From Nocardia altamirensis NBRC 108246 (GTDB lineage Bacteria; Actinomycetota; Actinomycetes; Mycobacteriales; Mycobacteriaceae): 52,935 nucleotides of DNA. The translations under genes were made by a program, and so were the position numbers. The notes under the pieces are model-generated. The model was not told where the DNA came from and ran no database searches. It saw only the letters and a program-made list of their open reading frames with translations. Positions 36,179 to 45,629 of the stretch are shown in pieces (position 1 is the first letter of the stretch; each line of letters starts with the position of its first letter). The stretch is taken from the NCBI RefSeq assembly GCF_001612685.1, contig NZ_BDAY01000088.1:1-52935 (forward strand), in the 5' to 3' direction.

Positions 36179-37777
36179 ATGAATACGGCACAAGTCCAGC
36201 ATCGACGGCTGATCGTCTATGTGCCTGGACTCGCCGAAAAGCCTGATGCGGTGGCGGGGCTGTTCGCCCGACTGCAACGGGAGCCTGGATACGGGACCGA
36301 CGAGACGATCTACTGGCAGTTCCCTGATCCGATCCGCCGATTCAGTCGCGGCACCATGACGAACCGGTGCCGGGATCTCGCCGATCGGATCGACGCGTAT
36401 TGGACGGGGCCACGCAAGACGCCGGAGATTGTGCTCATCGGGCACAGTGTCGGTGGACTCATGCACCGGTACGCGTATTTGCAGGCGTTGCGCGGGATCA
36501 ACGGGCATCGGCTGGCGTGGGCGGAGGCGGTGAGCAGGATTGTGCTGCTGGCCGCACCCAATCGCGGGGTCGATCTCGGTCGGCTGCCGTGGTGGCAGCG
36601 GTATCCGGTGAAGGCGGCAGCGGTGCTGCTGCGGATGTTCACCGTGCTCGAATTGGTTTGTGGCGCACCGTTTATCACCAACTTGCGGATTCTGTGGTTG
36701 CGTGAGATCGCCGAGTTGGGCGATCGGGCGCCGATGGTGGTGCAGGTCAGCGGAAAGAAGGACAAGACTGTCGTGCGGGAGGACAGTCGCGATCTGGAGA
36801 CGCTGCCTACCGGTGTGCAGAAGGTGGTGCCCGGTGCGACACACGCCGACATCATCAGTCTCGAACCTGGTCTGTCCGAAGACTATCCGGGTCAGCGCTT
36901 CGACATTCTGCGCGCGTCGATCATCGAACCGCTCAGTTCCAGCAATCCGGAAGCGCTCCCCGCGGGCGAGGCCGCGAAGACCTCGGTGGTTTTCGCACTG
37001 CACGGGATCCGATCCGGTAACGGCGAATGGCCGAGCGAGCTCGAGACCAAACTGCTCGACGCCGACAAGAATGTGCTCGTGGTAACGCCGTCCTACGGTC
37101 GGCTGTCGGCCTATGATTTCGCGCTGCCGTTCACCCGGCGGCGCAACCTGCGCTGGTTCGCCGACACCTACAGCTACCACCTCGCGCGGCATCCAGGTGT
37201 TCCGTTCCACTTCGTCGGGCACAGCAACGGCACGTACCTGTTCGGGCAGTCACTGAAACACATTCCGGCCCTGGAGTTTCAGAACGTCTTCCTCGCGGGC
37301 AGTGTGCTCCCCCGCGATTTCGACTGGATCCGCTGCGCCGACGACGGCCAGATCGGTTCCCTGGTCAACATCTGCGCCAGCGAGGACAAGCCGGTCGGCT
37401 GGTTGTGCAGCGGGCTGCGTGCGTTCCGGATGCGCGATGTCGGTGTCGGTGGATTCACCGGATTCGATTCGGTGCCACCAGGAACGCGCCAGATCCGGCA
37501 TATCGAGGGCGGCCATGGCGCGGCGCTGGTGACCGAGCGTCTTTCGACCGTCGTCGACTATGTCCGTACCGGTGTGGCCAACGGCGAATCACTTATCGTC
37601 AAGCCCGGCAAGGGCTTCGACCTGATGTCGCGGGTCGCGCCCAGGCTGGCCTGGGTGGGGGTGGCGGCGCTCGCCGGACTGAGCTGGCTGGCGCTGTCCA
37701 TGTTGGGCATTCTATTCGGCGCGGCAGTTGTCGCCGGGTCGCTCGCTCTCATCTACACGGCGCTGAAAGTCGCCTGA
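36179..37777 (+). CDS. Tandem alpha/beta-hydrolase with C-terminal membrane hairpin
   Basis: 532 residues. Module 1 has LIVYVPGLAE, the elbow GHSVGG (S90), and a candidate His (H222 in ATHADI). Module 2 starts near 270 (VVFALHGIRSGNGEW), has GHSNG (S349) and HIEGGHG near 437. Two hydrophobic segments at ~488-530 follow, ending in a short basic tail. The two modules differ, so this is an old fusion and not a fresh duplication. Both face the cytosol if the tail hairpin is the only anchor. Substrate unknown; lipase/esterase likely. Confidence 0.82.
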   Translation: MNTAQVQHRRLIVYVPGLAEKPDAVAGLFARLQREPGYGTDETIYWQFPDPIRRFSRGTMTNRCRDLADRIDAYWTGPRKTPEIVLIGHSVGGLMHRYAYLQALRGINGHRLAWAEAVSRIVLLAAPNRGVDLGRLPWWQRYPVKAAAVLLRMFTVLELVCGAPFITNLRILWLREIAELGDRAPMVVQVSGKKDKTVVREDSRDLETLPTGVQKVVPGATHADIISLEPGLSEDYPGQRFDILRASIIEPLSSSNPEALPAGEAAKTSVVFALHGIRSGNGEWPSELETKLLDADKNVLVVTPSYGRLSAYDFALPFTRRRNLRWFADTYSYHLARHPGVPFHFVGHSNGTYLFGQSLKHIPALEFQNVFLAGSVLPRDFDWIRCADDGQIGSLVNICASEDKPVGWLCSGLRAFRMRDVGVGGFTGFDSVPPGTRQIRHIEGGHGAALVTERLSTVVDYVRTGVANGESLIVKPGKGFDLMSRVAPRLAWVGVAALAGLSWLALSMLGILFGAAVVAGSLALIYTALKVA

Positions 37778-37843
37778 CCCCAGTCGACAATGTCGCAGAC
37801 GGTCCGAACTCGCCCGCACTGCACAGGGTTTCAATCGACGACG

Positions 37844-38197
37844 TCAGACGAGCACCGGCCCCTCATACAGCAGGGCGTCGCCGCTGTCGTACACCCGAGC
37901 TGTGAAGTGATCTATCGCCTCGAAGGCATATCCGCACTCACTGTGGAGATCGACTGCCACAGTGAATGATTGCCCCGCGATATCCGCCGCGTACACCGCG
38001 CCGCCCACACTGACCAGCTCCACTCGCGCGACCCCCGGAGCCAGCCAACCGCGCACCCCCGTCTCGATCACCGACACGATCAAGAACGGGCAATCAGCGA
38101 ACCCGACGAGTTCACCCGACGACGCGACGAGCCGAAGATGTCGAGGTGCTATCGAACCATGAGTTCGCCGACGCGCCTGTGCGCCCCCAATAACCAC
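37844..38197 (-). CDS. Hypothetical protein, beta-rich
   Basis: 117 residues from a GTG start without a clear ribosome site. Composition and third-base GC look coding (VELVSVGGAVYAADIAGQSF). There is no known motif. It may be the remaining C-terminal end of a longer protein. It is convergent with the tandem hydrolase. Confidence 0.48.
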   Translation of the reverse strand: MVIGGAQARRRTHGSIAPRHLRLVASSGELVGFADCPFLIVSVIETGVRGWLAPGVARVELVSVGGAVYAADIAGQSFTVAVDLHSECGYAFEAIDHFTARVYDSGDALLYEGPVLV

Positions 38198-38336
38198 GTG
38201 AATCTGCCTTACTACGATCCGATTTCGATCCGCAACACACGGACAACCTTCACATCGTCAGCAAGCGACGCAACGTTGCACAGATCCGTCATTTTTCGAT
38301 CATTGTCCGAGCATCGCCACCCGGCTCAGCTGCGAC

Positions 38337-38696
38337 TCATGCCGGCAACGGGTGTACGCGGGCCGCGCCGATGCGGTCGATGCGCTCGCGCCCCCACGCG
38401 CCGAGCGGTCCCAGCGCGTGATTGAGCGCGGACCCCAATTCGGTGAGCCGGTACTCGACCTTCGGTGGCACTTCGCGGTAGATCTCGCGCGAGACGATGC
38501 CGTCCTCCTCCAGCTCCCGCAGTTGCTGAATCAGCATCTTCTCCGAAACACCGGGCAGGCCGCGCCGAAGCTCACCGAAGCGACGCACACCGTGCGCCTC
38601 GAGCTCCCACAAGATCAGCGCTTTCCACTTCCCGCCGACCACGTCCATCGCCGCGTCGATGCCGCAGATGTATGGCCCCGATCGTTTTCCGCTCAT
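38337..38696 (-). CDS. HxlR-family transcriptional regulator
   Basis: 119 residues; winged helix with the signature VVGGKWKALILWEL, FGELRRGLPGVSEKMLIQQLRELEEDG (read in two parts) and REVPPKVEYRLTELG. One Cys (C11) sits in the N-terminal position used by redox- and aldehyde-sensing HxlR proteins. Divergent from the reductase at 38842 around a 27-base dyad, which it most likely binds. Confidence 0.94.
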   Translation of the reverse strand: MSGKRSGPYICGIDAAMDVVGGKWKALILWELEAHGVRRFGELRRGLPGVSEKMLIQQLRELEEDGIVSREIYREVPPKVEYRLTELGSALNHALGPLGAWGRERIDRIGAARVHPLPA

Positions 38697-38732
38697 CGCC
38701 CGACCTCTCTACCAGTTCACACACCTATCGGT

Positions 38733-38759
38733 AAGTACCCGACTAAATAGTAGGTACTT
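38733..38759. promoter_or_regulatory. HxlR operator: AAGTACC-N13-GGTACTT with nested ACTA-AA-TAGT
   Basis: Perfect seven-base arms at 38733-38739 and 38753-38759, with a second small dyad (ACTAAATAGT, 38742-38751) centred within half a base of the same point. This AT-rich dyad lies 36 bases from the HxlR start. The form is typical of HxlR/YodB operators. Confidence 0.6.
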
Positions 38760-38841
38760 GTCGGCTCCGACGGCAAAGAGCACTGTTGGTTTCAGCGCGC
38801 TGACCACCACGTTCACGATCTACCAAGGAGTTGACCCCGCA

Positions 38842-39711
38842 ATGGCGGATAGCACGAACACCACGGTGACGGTCCTCGGACTCGGCGCGATGGGCCAGGC
38901 GCTGGCCGCGGCGCTCCGCAAGGGCGACCGCCCGACCACCGTTTGGAACCGCACCCCCGGCAAGGACGCCGCCCTCGTCTCCGCAGGCGCAACCAGCGCT
39001 CCCTCGGCCCGCGCCGCCGTTCAGGCAAGCGACCTGATCATCGTCGTCCTCCTCGACCACGCCTCGGTGCACACCATCCTCGACCCCGTCGCCGCCGACC
39101 TGAAGGGCAAGCAGCTGCTCAACCTGACCAGCACCACCCCCGACGAGGCCCGCGAACTGGCCGTCTGGGCTGCCGAACACGGCATCGACTATCTCGACGG
39201 CGGCATCATGGCTGTTCCTCCGATGATCGGCCAGATCGGCGCGTCGATCCTGTACAGCGGCTCGCAACCGCTCTTCGAACAGCACCGCGAGACGCTCGAA
39301 TTGTTTGCCGACACAGTCTATTTCGGCACCGACGCCGGCGTCGCATCCACCTACGACTTCGCCCTGCTCTCCGCCATGTACGCGATGTTCGGCGGCTTCA
39401 TGCACGGCGCCGCCATGGTGCGCTCCGTCGGCGTCACGGCTGCCGACTTCGCCGAACGCGCCGTCGCCTGGATCACCGCCATGGCTCAGGTGCTCCCCGC
39501 CTTCGGCCGGATCATCGACTCGGGCGACTACACCAACCCCGTCCAATCCATCGCCTTCCACAAGGCCGCCCTCGACGCCATCAACCGCGCCAGCCGCGAA
39601 ACCGGCACCGCAACCGACCTCGTGGCTCCCCTCAAAAACCTCCTCGACCGTCAGGTAGCCGACGGACACGGCGCCCTGGGTTTCGACCGCACCTTCGAGG
39701 AACTCGTCTGA
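38842..39711 (+). CDS. NAD(P)-dependent reductase, beta-hydroxyacid dehydrogenase/imine reductase type
   Basis: 289 residues. NADP-binding loop LGLGAMGQALAAAL, with WNRTPGK marking NADP preference; C-terminal helical domain with a VASTYDFALLSAMYAMFGGFMHGA stretch (read in parts). Tyr/Asp in the active-site helix replaces the Lys of true hydroxyacid dehydrogenases, as in imine reductases. ATG 38842 follows AAGGAG. It is controlled, I infer, by the divergent HxlR. Confidence 0.88.
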   Translation: MADSTNTTVTVLGLGAMGQALAAALRKGDRPTTVWNRTPGKDAALVSAGATSAPSARAAVQASDLIIVVLLDHASVHTILDPVAADLKGKQLLNLTSTTPDEARELAVWAAEHGIDYLDGGIMAVPPMIGQIGASILYSGSQPLFEQHRETLELFADTVYFGTDAGVASTYDFALLSAMYAMFGGFMHGAAMVRSVGVTAADFAERAVAWITAMAQVLPAFGRIIDSGDYTNPVQSIAFHKAALDAINRASRETGTATDLVAPLKNLLDRQVADGHGALGFDRTFEELV

Positions 39712-39849
39712 ATCACGGACAGGGCTTCCACCCCCACCGAAGCCCTCCCGCAACCTCGGTCATCCGACCAGCAACCCCCGCCAAAACACGCGGTCAACGC
39801 GCGATTTGGTCCACGCGCCGCCATCCTATAATCTTGCTGAGCACCACCG

Positions 39850-39934
39850 GTCCGGGTGGCGGAATGGCAGACGCGCTAGCTTGAGGTGCTAGTGCCCTTT
39901 AACGGGCGTGGGGGTTCAAGTCCCCCTCCGGACA
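39850..39934 (+). tRNA. tRNA-Leu (anticodon GAG)
   Basis: Class II tRNA: acceptor GTCCGGG pairs with TCCGGAC (one G-U), D arm, anticodon stem CTAGC/GCTAG around loop TTGAGGT (GAG at 39883-39885), long variable arm (GCCC/GGGC), TpsiC arm GGGGG-TTCAAGT-CCCCC and discriminator A. CCA is not encoded. Confidence 0.96.
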
Positions 39935-39941
39935 CAGTACG

Positions 39942-39981
39942 AGCCGAAATCCCTTGCACCGCAAGGGATTTCGGCTTTCTT
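39942..39981 (+). terminator. Rho-independent terminator after tRNA-Leu
   Basis: A perfect 16-base-pair stem (39942-39957 with 39961-39976) and three-base loop ACC are followed by TTCTT. It lies seven bases after the tRNA. Confidence 0.85.
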
Positions 39982-40137
39982 GCATCTGTGGCCGACATGA
40001 ACCCCATGAGACCGGACAACCATCGTTGAGTAAGTTTGAGGCGGATGCCGCGTTACCTGGTCGGTTCTTGTTCGATTGATGCCGGAATGGCCGCCGACGA
40101 AGCGAACGCATGCACTGCGTACGACGAATCCCGCTAG

Positions 40138-40668
40138 CTAGCGATCACCCGGAAGGTGGGAACGGAGCGACTCGACCTCGACGCCCTCACCGAGCACCGC
40201 GACCGCCAACTCGATCAAGCTAGCCAGCGAATGCTGGTCATCGAGGTCTCTCACATGCTCCTTGATCAGTCCACGTAGTTGCGGCCACCGCTTAACCCAC
40301 TCCCGCAGGTGCCAGCGAATCGCATCGTCCAGATAGACAACAGCCGGGCTCGTCCCATTGAGCTTTCGCTGACCCACCAGGCTTCTTCGACCGACCAGAA
40401 TCCCTTCGAAACACCACAACAGTGCGAAGTAGGTCGGCAGTATGTCCTTGGTATCTCGCCGACTTCGCTGCGCCGCACGGCGATACCCCTCCAAAGCATC
40501 GCGAACCTCACACATCTGCGCCGAGACGAGCGTGCCGTACAGCGACCGCGCCAGTTCGTAGCCCGCATGAAGCTTGACCCCACGCGCGTTTCGCCACGTA
40601 AGGCCCGCTCCTGCCAACGACACGGCGGCTGACAGAGCACCGATGATTGCCGGGTCTACCAGAGCCAC
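40138..40668 (-). CDS. Hypothetical protein with N-terminal membrane segment
   Basis: 176 residues from a GTG start. One hydrophobic segment near the N-terminus (AIIGALSAAVSLAGAGLTW) then a soluble, Arg/Leu-rich, helical domain with several Trp and His. No recognised family. It stands alone in its orientation. Confidence 0.65.
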   Translation of the reverse strand: MALVDPAIIGALSAAVSLAGAGLTWRNARGVKLHAGYELARSLYGTLVSAQMCEVRDALEGYRRAAQRSRRDTKDILPTYFALLWCFEGILVGRRSLVGQRKLNGTSPAVVYLDDAIRWHLREWVKRWPQLRGLIKEHVRDLDDQHSLASLIELAVAVLGEGVEVESLRSHLPGDR

Positions 40669-40749
40669 AATCTGGCGACGCTACCTGACGATACAACTAT
40701 GCGTCTACGCGATGACGTTGACATGCAACGAGATTCAAGCCGGTCGGCA

Positions 40750-41046
40750 CTACTGCTGCGCAAGATGACGCTCGACCGACTTGAGCTTGGTGGTCAGCGT
40801 GTTGTTGTAACCGGGGCGAACGTCGGCCTTGATGACGATGCTGCACCTCGCGGAGACAGCCATGACGGCGTCGGTTGCCGCCTTGATGACCGCCATCACC
40901 TCGTCCCAGTCCCCTTCGATTTCGGTAAAGCTCGCCGCGGTCCGGTTTGGCAGCCCACTATCGCGGATGACCCGGACAGCCGCAGCCACCTGCTCGCCGA
41001 CATCTTCGCCAACACTGACCGGGGTGATCGAGAACGCTGCGAGCAT
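40750..41046 (-). CDS. MTH1187/YkoF-type thiamine-binding protein
   Basis: 98 residues: AFSITPVSVGEDVGEQVAAA opening, then TEIEGDWDEVMAVIKAA and SARCSIVIKADVRPG, the ferredoxin-like fold pattern of the MTH1187 thiamine-binding family. ATG 41046 has GGAGG eight bases upstream; upstream in-frame extension is ignored. Role is inferred from family: binds thiamine-related ligands or assists their transport. Confidence 0.85.
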   Translation of the reverse strand: MLAAFSITPVSVGEDVGEQVAAAVRVIRDSGLPNRTAASFTEIEGDWDEVMAVIKAATDAVMAVSARCSIVIKADVRPGYNNTLTTKLKSVERHLAQQ

Positions 41047-41285
41047 GACGTATTCCTCCTCTGTCGACACGAAATCTGTTACAGGACTACAGAGTACGCA
41101 GCATCTTGTCGGCCCTTGAGGAGGTTTCGGCACGTCGTACCTGCTCGGCCCGGGGTAAATCGCGGGTCCTCAACGATCGTGATCGGGCGTGGGCGCACAA
41201 CGGCTGCCGGACTGCCTTGACGGCGAAGTTTTGTCGCAACGACCCAGGTTCCGATTGCGGTGCATCACCTGATAGGTTCGCGCGC

Positions 41286-42158
41286 ATGTCTCGCCGCGAC
41301 GACAAGACCGTCGGCCTCATTCTCGTGACGTATCAAAGCGCTGAAGATCTGCCGCCGTTCTTGGAATCACTACCGGCGGCGGTGGAGCCGCTCGCGCTCG
41401 ACGTCGTCGGCGTCGACAACGTTTCGTCTGATCGAAGCGTCGAACTCGTCCAGGAATTCGGCGGAACCGTGATTCGCAACAGTGAGAACGTGGGGCTTGC
41501 TGCTGCGATCAACCAGGGGGCTGCCGCGACCGACGCTGAATGGATCTTGGTGGCCAACCCGGACACGAGGCTTGCGCCTGGATCGATAGCTGCGCTCGTC
41601 GAGACCGCGATGACCGACGACAGAATCGGCATGATCGGCCCGCAAGTGGCTCGGCTCGATGGGACGCCGTACCCGACTGGTCGCCGGTTCCCTTCGTTGG
41701 CGGTTGGAATTGTGCACGCGCTGCTCGGCGGGGTATGGCCGGGGAATCCTGCGACTCGCAGGTACTTCGGCGAGCCGGTGACTAGGGTCAGTGATGTCGA
41801 CTGGATCTCGGGTTGCTGTATGTTGTTCCGCCGCAGTGCATTTGACTCAATTGGCGGGTTCGATACGCGGTACTTTCTTTACTTCGAGGAGACCAAAGCG
41901 GCATTGGACATGCACCGCGGCGGATGGCGGGTGGTCTTGGACCCCAGCGTTGAGATCCGCCACCGTCAGGGCGGGAGCATGCGGTCGGCGCCGTTCCGCA
42001 AGATCCGCAGCCACCACCGCAGCGCGTTTCGGTTCTACTGCGACTACCACCGGCGCTCTCCGTGGTTGGTATTCGCGCCGGTGGTAGCGGTTGGGCTGGT
42101 GGTGCGCGGGGCGATATCGGTACTGCGGACCGCGGTTACGCAGCGCACTGATCGCTAG
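41286..42158 (+). CDS. Family 2 (GT-A) glycosyltransferase
   Basis: 290 residues. VTYQSAEDLPPFLESL opening, the nucleotide-sugar segment VDNVSSDRS, ANPDTR as the DxD-like motif, and WISGCCMLFRRSAFDSIGGFD, typical of rhamnosyltransferase-like GT2 enzymes. The acceptor-site region EETKAALDMHRGGW lacks the usual EDVDLxxR acid pair. The C-terminal ~60 residues are basic and hydrophobic, probably membrane-associated. ATG 41286 starts after a long upstream extension with no support. Confidence 0.86.
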   Translation: MSRRDDKTVGLILVTYQSAEDLPPFLESLPAAVEPLALDVVGVDNVSSDRSVELVQEFGGTVIRNSENVGLAAAINQGAAATDAEWILVANPDTRLAPGSIAALVETAMTDDRIGMIGPQVARLDGTPYPTGRRFPSLAVGIVHALLGGVWPGNPATRRYFGEPVTRVSDVDWISGCCMLFRRSAFDSIGGFDTRYFLYFEETKAALDMHRGGWRVVLDPSVEIRHRQGGSMRSAPFRKIRSHHRSAFRFYCDYHRRSPWLVFAPVVAVGLVVRGAISVLRTAVTQRTDR

Positions 42159-42731
42159 GTAAACGGCTGCTCGTCGAGTTGAATCCCGGCGGCAAGGTCG
42201 TCAAGCAGCTTGTGCAGCATTCGGTTTCCTGTGCGTGAGCTGGGCATGCATTGCGTGCAGTCGTCGGAGATTCGCCGTTGCGAGGAAACTGCGACCACAT
42301 CCAGCACACGGGAGCGCTTGATCGAGCCTCGGTCGTAGCCAGTTCGGGCGAAGCGTGGCTCAGCCTTGAGATCGCACGGCGACGACGCGGATATCGAGCA
42401 GGTGCTTGCTTTCCTGAGGTTGGTCATCGAGGTGAGGTCGCAATCCAGTGTCAGAGACGTGCCTTGCACCGGTGAATGCAATGTATTACGCGTGCACCGT
42501 CATCACCATCGGCCTCAATCCGGATCACCCGAATCGTGTGGTGGCTCACACCTTTCGGTCCGACGACGGCCCGACCGCACCGCCGGTAGCCCTGGCAGTG
42601 GCCGAACTGCGGGTTCGAGTGGGACATATCGAAAGCCTTGCTTCCCAACGGATGTGAGGCTATCGGCGTCGGGGTAGCGGGTGGTGAACATCCGCAAGCT
42701 GCGCAACGAAATACCTTGTGGTGCATAGAAG
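42159..42731. other. 570-base region with one doubtful small frame
   Basis: No well-supported gene. The frame 42448-42657 on the plus strand (from ATG 42481: a 58-residue peptide with GLNPDHPNRVVAHTFRSDD) has good third-base GC and could be real, but has no clear ribosome site. The minus frame 42155-42481 looks non-coding. Confidence 0.4.
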
Positions 42732-43391
42732 TCACCGGATGCGCTGTTCCTGTCCCGAACCGGACTGCACCGGGGTGAGCTCGTGTTCGATGTCGGCGTG
42801 GGCGCGAATGGCATCATTGTGAGTGGCGACGATGACGGTTGCGCCTGCGACGGCCAGCTCGCGCAGGATGTCGATGACTGTGTCAGCGTTGGCGTTGTCG
42901 AGGGATGCGGTTGGTTCGTCGGCGAGAACTATCGGCGGATTCTTGAGCAGTAACTGGGCCAGGGCGACGCGTTGCTGCTCTCCACCGCTGAGCTGGTAGA
43001 CGTTGTCCTTGTCCCGTCCGGCCAGTCCGACTCGATCGAGGACCTCGTGGTAGCGAGTCGAGTGATTTCCTCGGGTCGTGAGTGCTAGACGCAGGTTGTC
43101 GGCGATGGTGGCGTCCTCGATGAGGGCGTAATGCTGGAACAGGTATCCGATGTTGTCGCGCCGATAGCGACGGCCACCACGGCGGCTGAGTGCGGTCATA
43201 TCTGTCCGGTCGTGCAGGACTCGACCTTCCACGGGACGGTCGAGCAGACCGAGGCAGTTGAGCAGGGTGGTCTTGCCCGATCCGCTGGGGCCGGCAACAA
43301 CCGCCAGCTGCCCATCACCGATGGTCATGTTCAGCCCTGACCACAAGGCCCGTCGGCCGAAAGACTTGCTCAGGTTCTCGATACGGATCAT
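42732..43391 (-). CDS. ABC transporter ATPase, lactococcin-972 exporter type
   Basis: 219 residues with Walker A GPSGSGKTT, Q-loop FQH, signature LSGGEQQR and Walker B IVLADEPT. The length and LolD/MacB-like sequence match the ATPases found with lactococcin-972 family bacteriocins. It lies 66 bases downstream of its membrane partner, on the same strand. Confidence 0.9.
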   Translation of the reverse strand: MIRIENLSKSFGRRALWSGLNMTIGDGQLAVVAGPSGSGKTTLLNCLGLLDRPVEGRVLHDRTDMTALSRRGGRRYRRDNIGYLFQHYALIEDATIADNLRLALTTRGNHSTRYHEVLDRVGLAGRDKDNVYQLSGGEQQRVALAQLLLKNPPIVLADEPTASLDNANADTVIDILRELAVAGATVIVATHNDAIRAHADIEHELTPVQSGSGQEQRIR

Positions 43392-43457
43392 GAACCGATC
43401 TTTCGCAGCGGCTCGTGGTAGCTCATGGGTTTCTTCCTAAGTCGTGGGGTGGAGGGG

Positions 43458-45554
43458 CTATGTGTCGTTGATGCCGGTGGCGGTGATACGGCGGTGCGCG
43501 AGGGCCAAGGACGTGGCGAACACCGCGATCGCAACTACAGCTACGACTGTGGCGGGCATCAGCCGCCACCAGTCAGGTGCCTGAGTCAGTGGGGGTGCCG
43601 GAATTCCGAGGTCGGCGTAGATCGTGACGGCGCGCGCCCGTTGCCAGTTGTTCACGCATATCCACACGAAAGCCCCGATGGGAATGATGATTTCGAGCAG
43701 GAACATCCGCCGGTGGATGCGCCAGAAGGAACGGCCGACAACCTGACCGGCGTAGATGGTGCGCACCTGTTTGCGCGTGTACAGCACGCATGTAGTGACT
43801 GCGGCCAGGACCAGCACCGCGAGCGTCAATCCGAGTGTCACTCCAGCAGAGATCAAGCGACGGACGGCACTCGCGTGGTTGTCGGCGAGCAGCCCGGTGA
43901 TCGGACGCATGCTCAGGATGTGATCGGCGGGCAGGTCCCGGTCCACAGCCGAAGTGATGTCCTCAGGTGAGAGGACGACACCGTATTGATTCGCCCATGC
44001 GGCGAGACGAATATCGCTGATCAATGGCGTTCCGTTGGGAATAGAGATGATCACCGGGTCATCAACCAGCGGCCGGGTCATCTGAGTACCCTCAGCATCT
44101 ATTTCCTGGCCCTTGGTGGCATAGACGAAAACGGTTTGCCCGTCTGCGGCCGGCACCTGCTGTACGTGCGGTGGCGGCACTCCGGCGGGCAGGTTCTCCG
44201 GGGTGAAATTCTTGAGGACACTGGTCGTGATTGCTTCGGCATGCGTGCGTAGACGTTCGGGAATGATGATCCGAACAGTGTTCTCAGGCGCAGGCCCGTA
44301 GCGGGACCCGGCTGTATCCAACACCGGTTGGTCAGCGAGGAAGGTGTCGTTCACCCACAGCATTTCTCGAGTGACCGGCAAAGCCGGGGGCGGAAGATAG
44401 TCTCGCAACGCATCCCGTTTCATGACGGTAACCCGGCCACGGATGTCCAGCTGACGCAGCCACCGGCCGGTTTCCTCATCGTTTCGATCCATCGTCTCCC
44501 ATATGCGATGGCCGGGGAAAGCAATGTTGACCGCGTCGCCCACGCGGGCAGCGTATGGGTGAGCGGCATTGCGATTGTCCAGATCCGCACAACCGGAGAC
44601 TATCGCGGCCACGGCGGGCACAACCAGGAGGACGGCAAGGATCCGCAACGGGTACAACAGCGTCATCGCCGGCCCCAGCCTCAGTCTGCCCTTCAGTGTC
44701 TCCACCACCGGAGTCGCGAACACCGCGAGTAATGCGGTGCTGTAGGCCAACCCCACGACGAAGGCCATCAGTATCGCTGCGGTCGTGGCGACACGAGCGA
44801 ACACAGCGAACTGAGCCCACCCGTTGTACCAGCGCAGGAAACCTGACACCGCAGCCCAGGCACCCACACTGGCGACCGCGCAGAACGGGGCCAGGCTGCG
44901 GATATCGCGCCACATCAGCTGAGGCACCGTCGCGCCGTGTAACCGCCACACCGCATACCGGCGGGCGCTCAGCAGCACCGTGCCTGAGGTGAGCGCGATC
45001 AACCCGCCAAGCAGCGCGGCGACCAGCACCCTCGAGCGCACTATGTACATCAGGGCCACCTGACCGAACGCCAAAGACGAACTCCGCGTACCGAATAGAC
45101 CCAGCTCCTCGAAACGGGTCGTCAACTCCGCCGCTGCAGCCTCCGGCCCGCGCACCCGGTACGCAGCCCGGGGGTCGAGCCCGTCGCCTCGATCGAAGGG
45201 TTTGATGTCCAACCGCAGCGCCGGTGACCGCCCGAACGAGGTCAACAGTTCGCGGACCCTCGCCACACCATCTGATCGTGGATCACCGGCAGCAACATAG
45301 ACATGATTGAGGTGATCGCCATCGTAGAAATCCTCGTCGACACGCAGGATCGTCGCGCGATGCCGCTGCGCGACGGCGGTGACCGTCTCCGTCACGTGCT
45401 CCCACGACACACCGCTCCGATTGTCTTCTACCTCCACGAGAAAGCCCCCCTGCCAGCCCGGATACTTATCCAGATCCTCGGCTATCAGGAACCCCAGCAA
45501 CGACGCCGTAGCCAGCACGGAGCAGATAACGAACTTCAATCCAAGATGCCGCAC
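43458..45554 (-). CDS. Bacteriocin-associated ABC membrane protein (lactococcin-972 group)
   Basis: 698 residues from GTG 45554, with AAAGGG five bases upstream; the frame can extend to 45740 but would run into a hairpin. Topology: one N-terminal TM, a ~170-residue outside domain, about four TM segments, a second large outside domain (~390-560), and three TM segments at the C-terminus. This is the bacteriocin-associated integral membrane protein pattern, resembling MacB/FtsX permeases. It acts with the adjacent ATPase for export or self-protection. Confidence 0.85.
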   Translation of the reverse strand: MRHLGLKFVICSVLATASLLGFLIAEDLDKYPGWQGGFLVEVEDNRSGVSWEHVTETVTAVAQRHRATILRVDEDFYDGDHLNHVYVAAGDPRSDGVARVRELLTSFGRSPALRLDIKPFDRGDGLDPRAAYRVRGPEAAAAELTTRFEELGLFGTRSSSLAFGQVALMYIVRSRVLVAALLGGLIALTSGTVLLSARRYAVWRLHGATVPQLMWRDIRSLAPFCAVASVGAWAAVSGFLRWYNGWAQFAVFARVATTAAILMAFVVGLAYSTALLAVFATPVVETLKGRLRLGPAMTLLYPLRILAVLLVVPAVAAIVSGCADLDNRNAAHPYAARVGDAVNIAFPGHRIWETMDRNDEETGRWLRQLDIRGRVTVMKRDALRDYLPPPALPVTREMLWVNDTFLADQPVLDTAGSRYGPAPENTVRIIIPERLRTHAEAITTSVLKNFTPENLPAGVPPPHVQQVPAADGQTVFVYATKGQEIDAEGTQMTRPLVDDPVIISIPNGTPLISDIRLAAWANQYGVVLSPEDITSAVDRDLPADHILSMRPITGLLADNHASAVRRLISAGVTLGLTLAVLVLAAVTTCVLYTRKQVRTIYAGQVVGRSFWRIHRRMFLLEIIIPIGAFVWICVNNWQRARAVTIYADLGIPAPPLTQAPDWWRLMPATVVAVVAIAVFATSLALAHRRITATGINDT

Positions 45555-45629
45555 ACCAACCCTTTCGAACACACCCGCTTCAACGACAGACAACATCGAC
45601 CAACGACCCACGATTGGATGCACAGCGAA

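Noticed and set aside
38743..39753. 336-residue minus frame opposite the reductase
   Set aside because: Gly/Val/Asp mirror composition typical of high-GC antisense; the plus-strand NADP motif is clear.
39899..40111. Small minus frame over the tRNA end
   Set aside because: Overlaps tRNA-Leu and its terminator; not coding.
42155..42481. 108-residue minus frame
   Set aside because: Weak third-base GC, Ser/Arg-rich, no motif or ribosome site.
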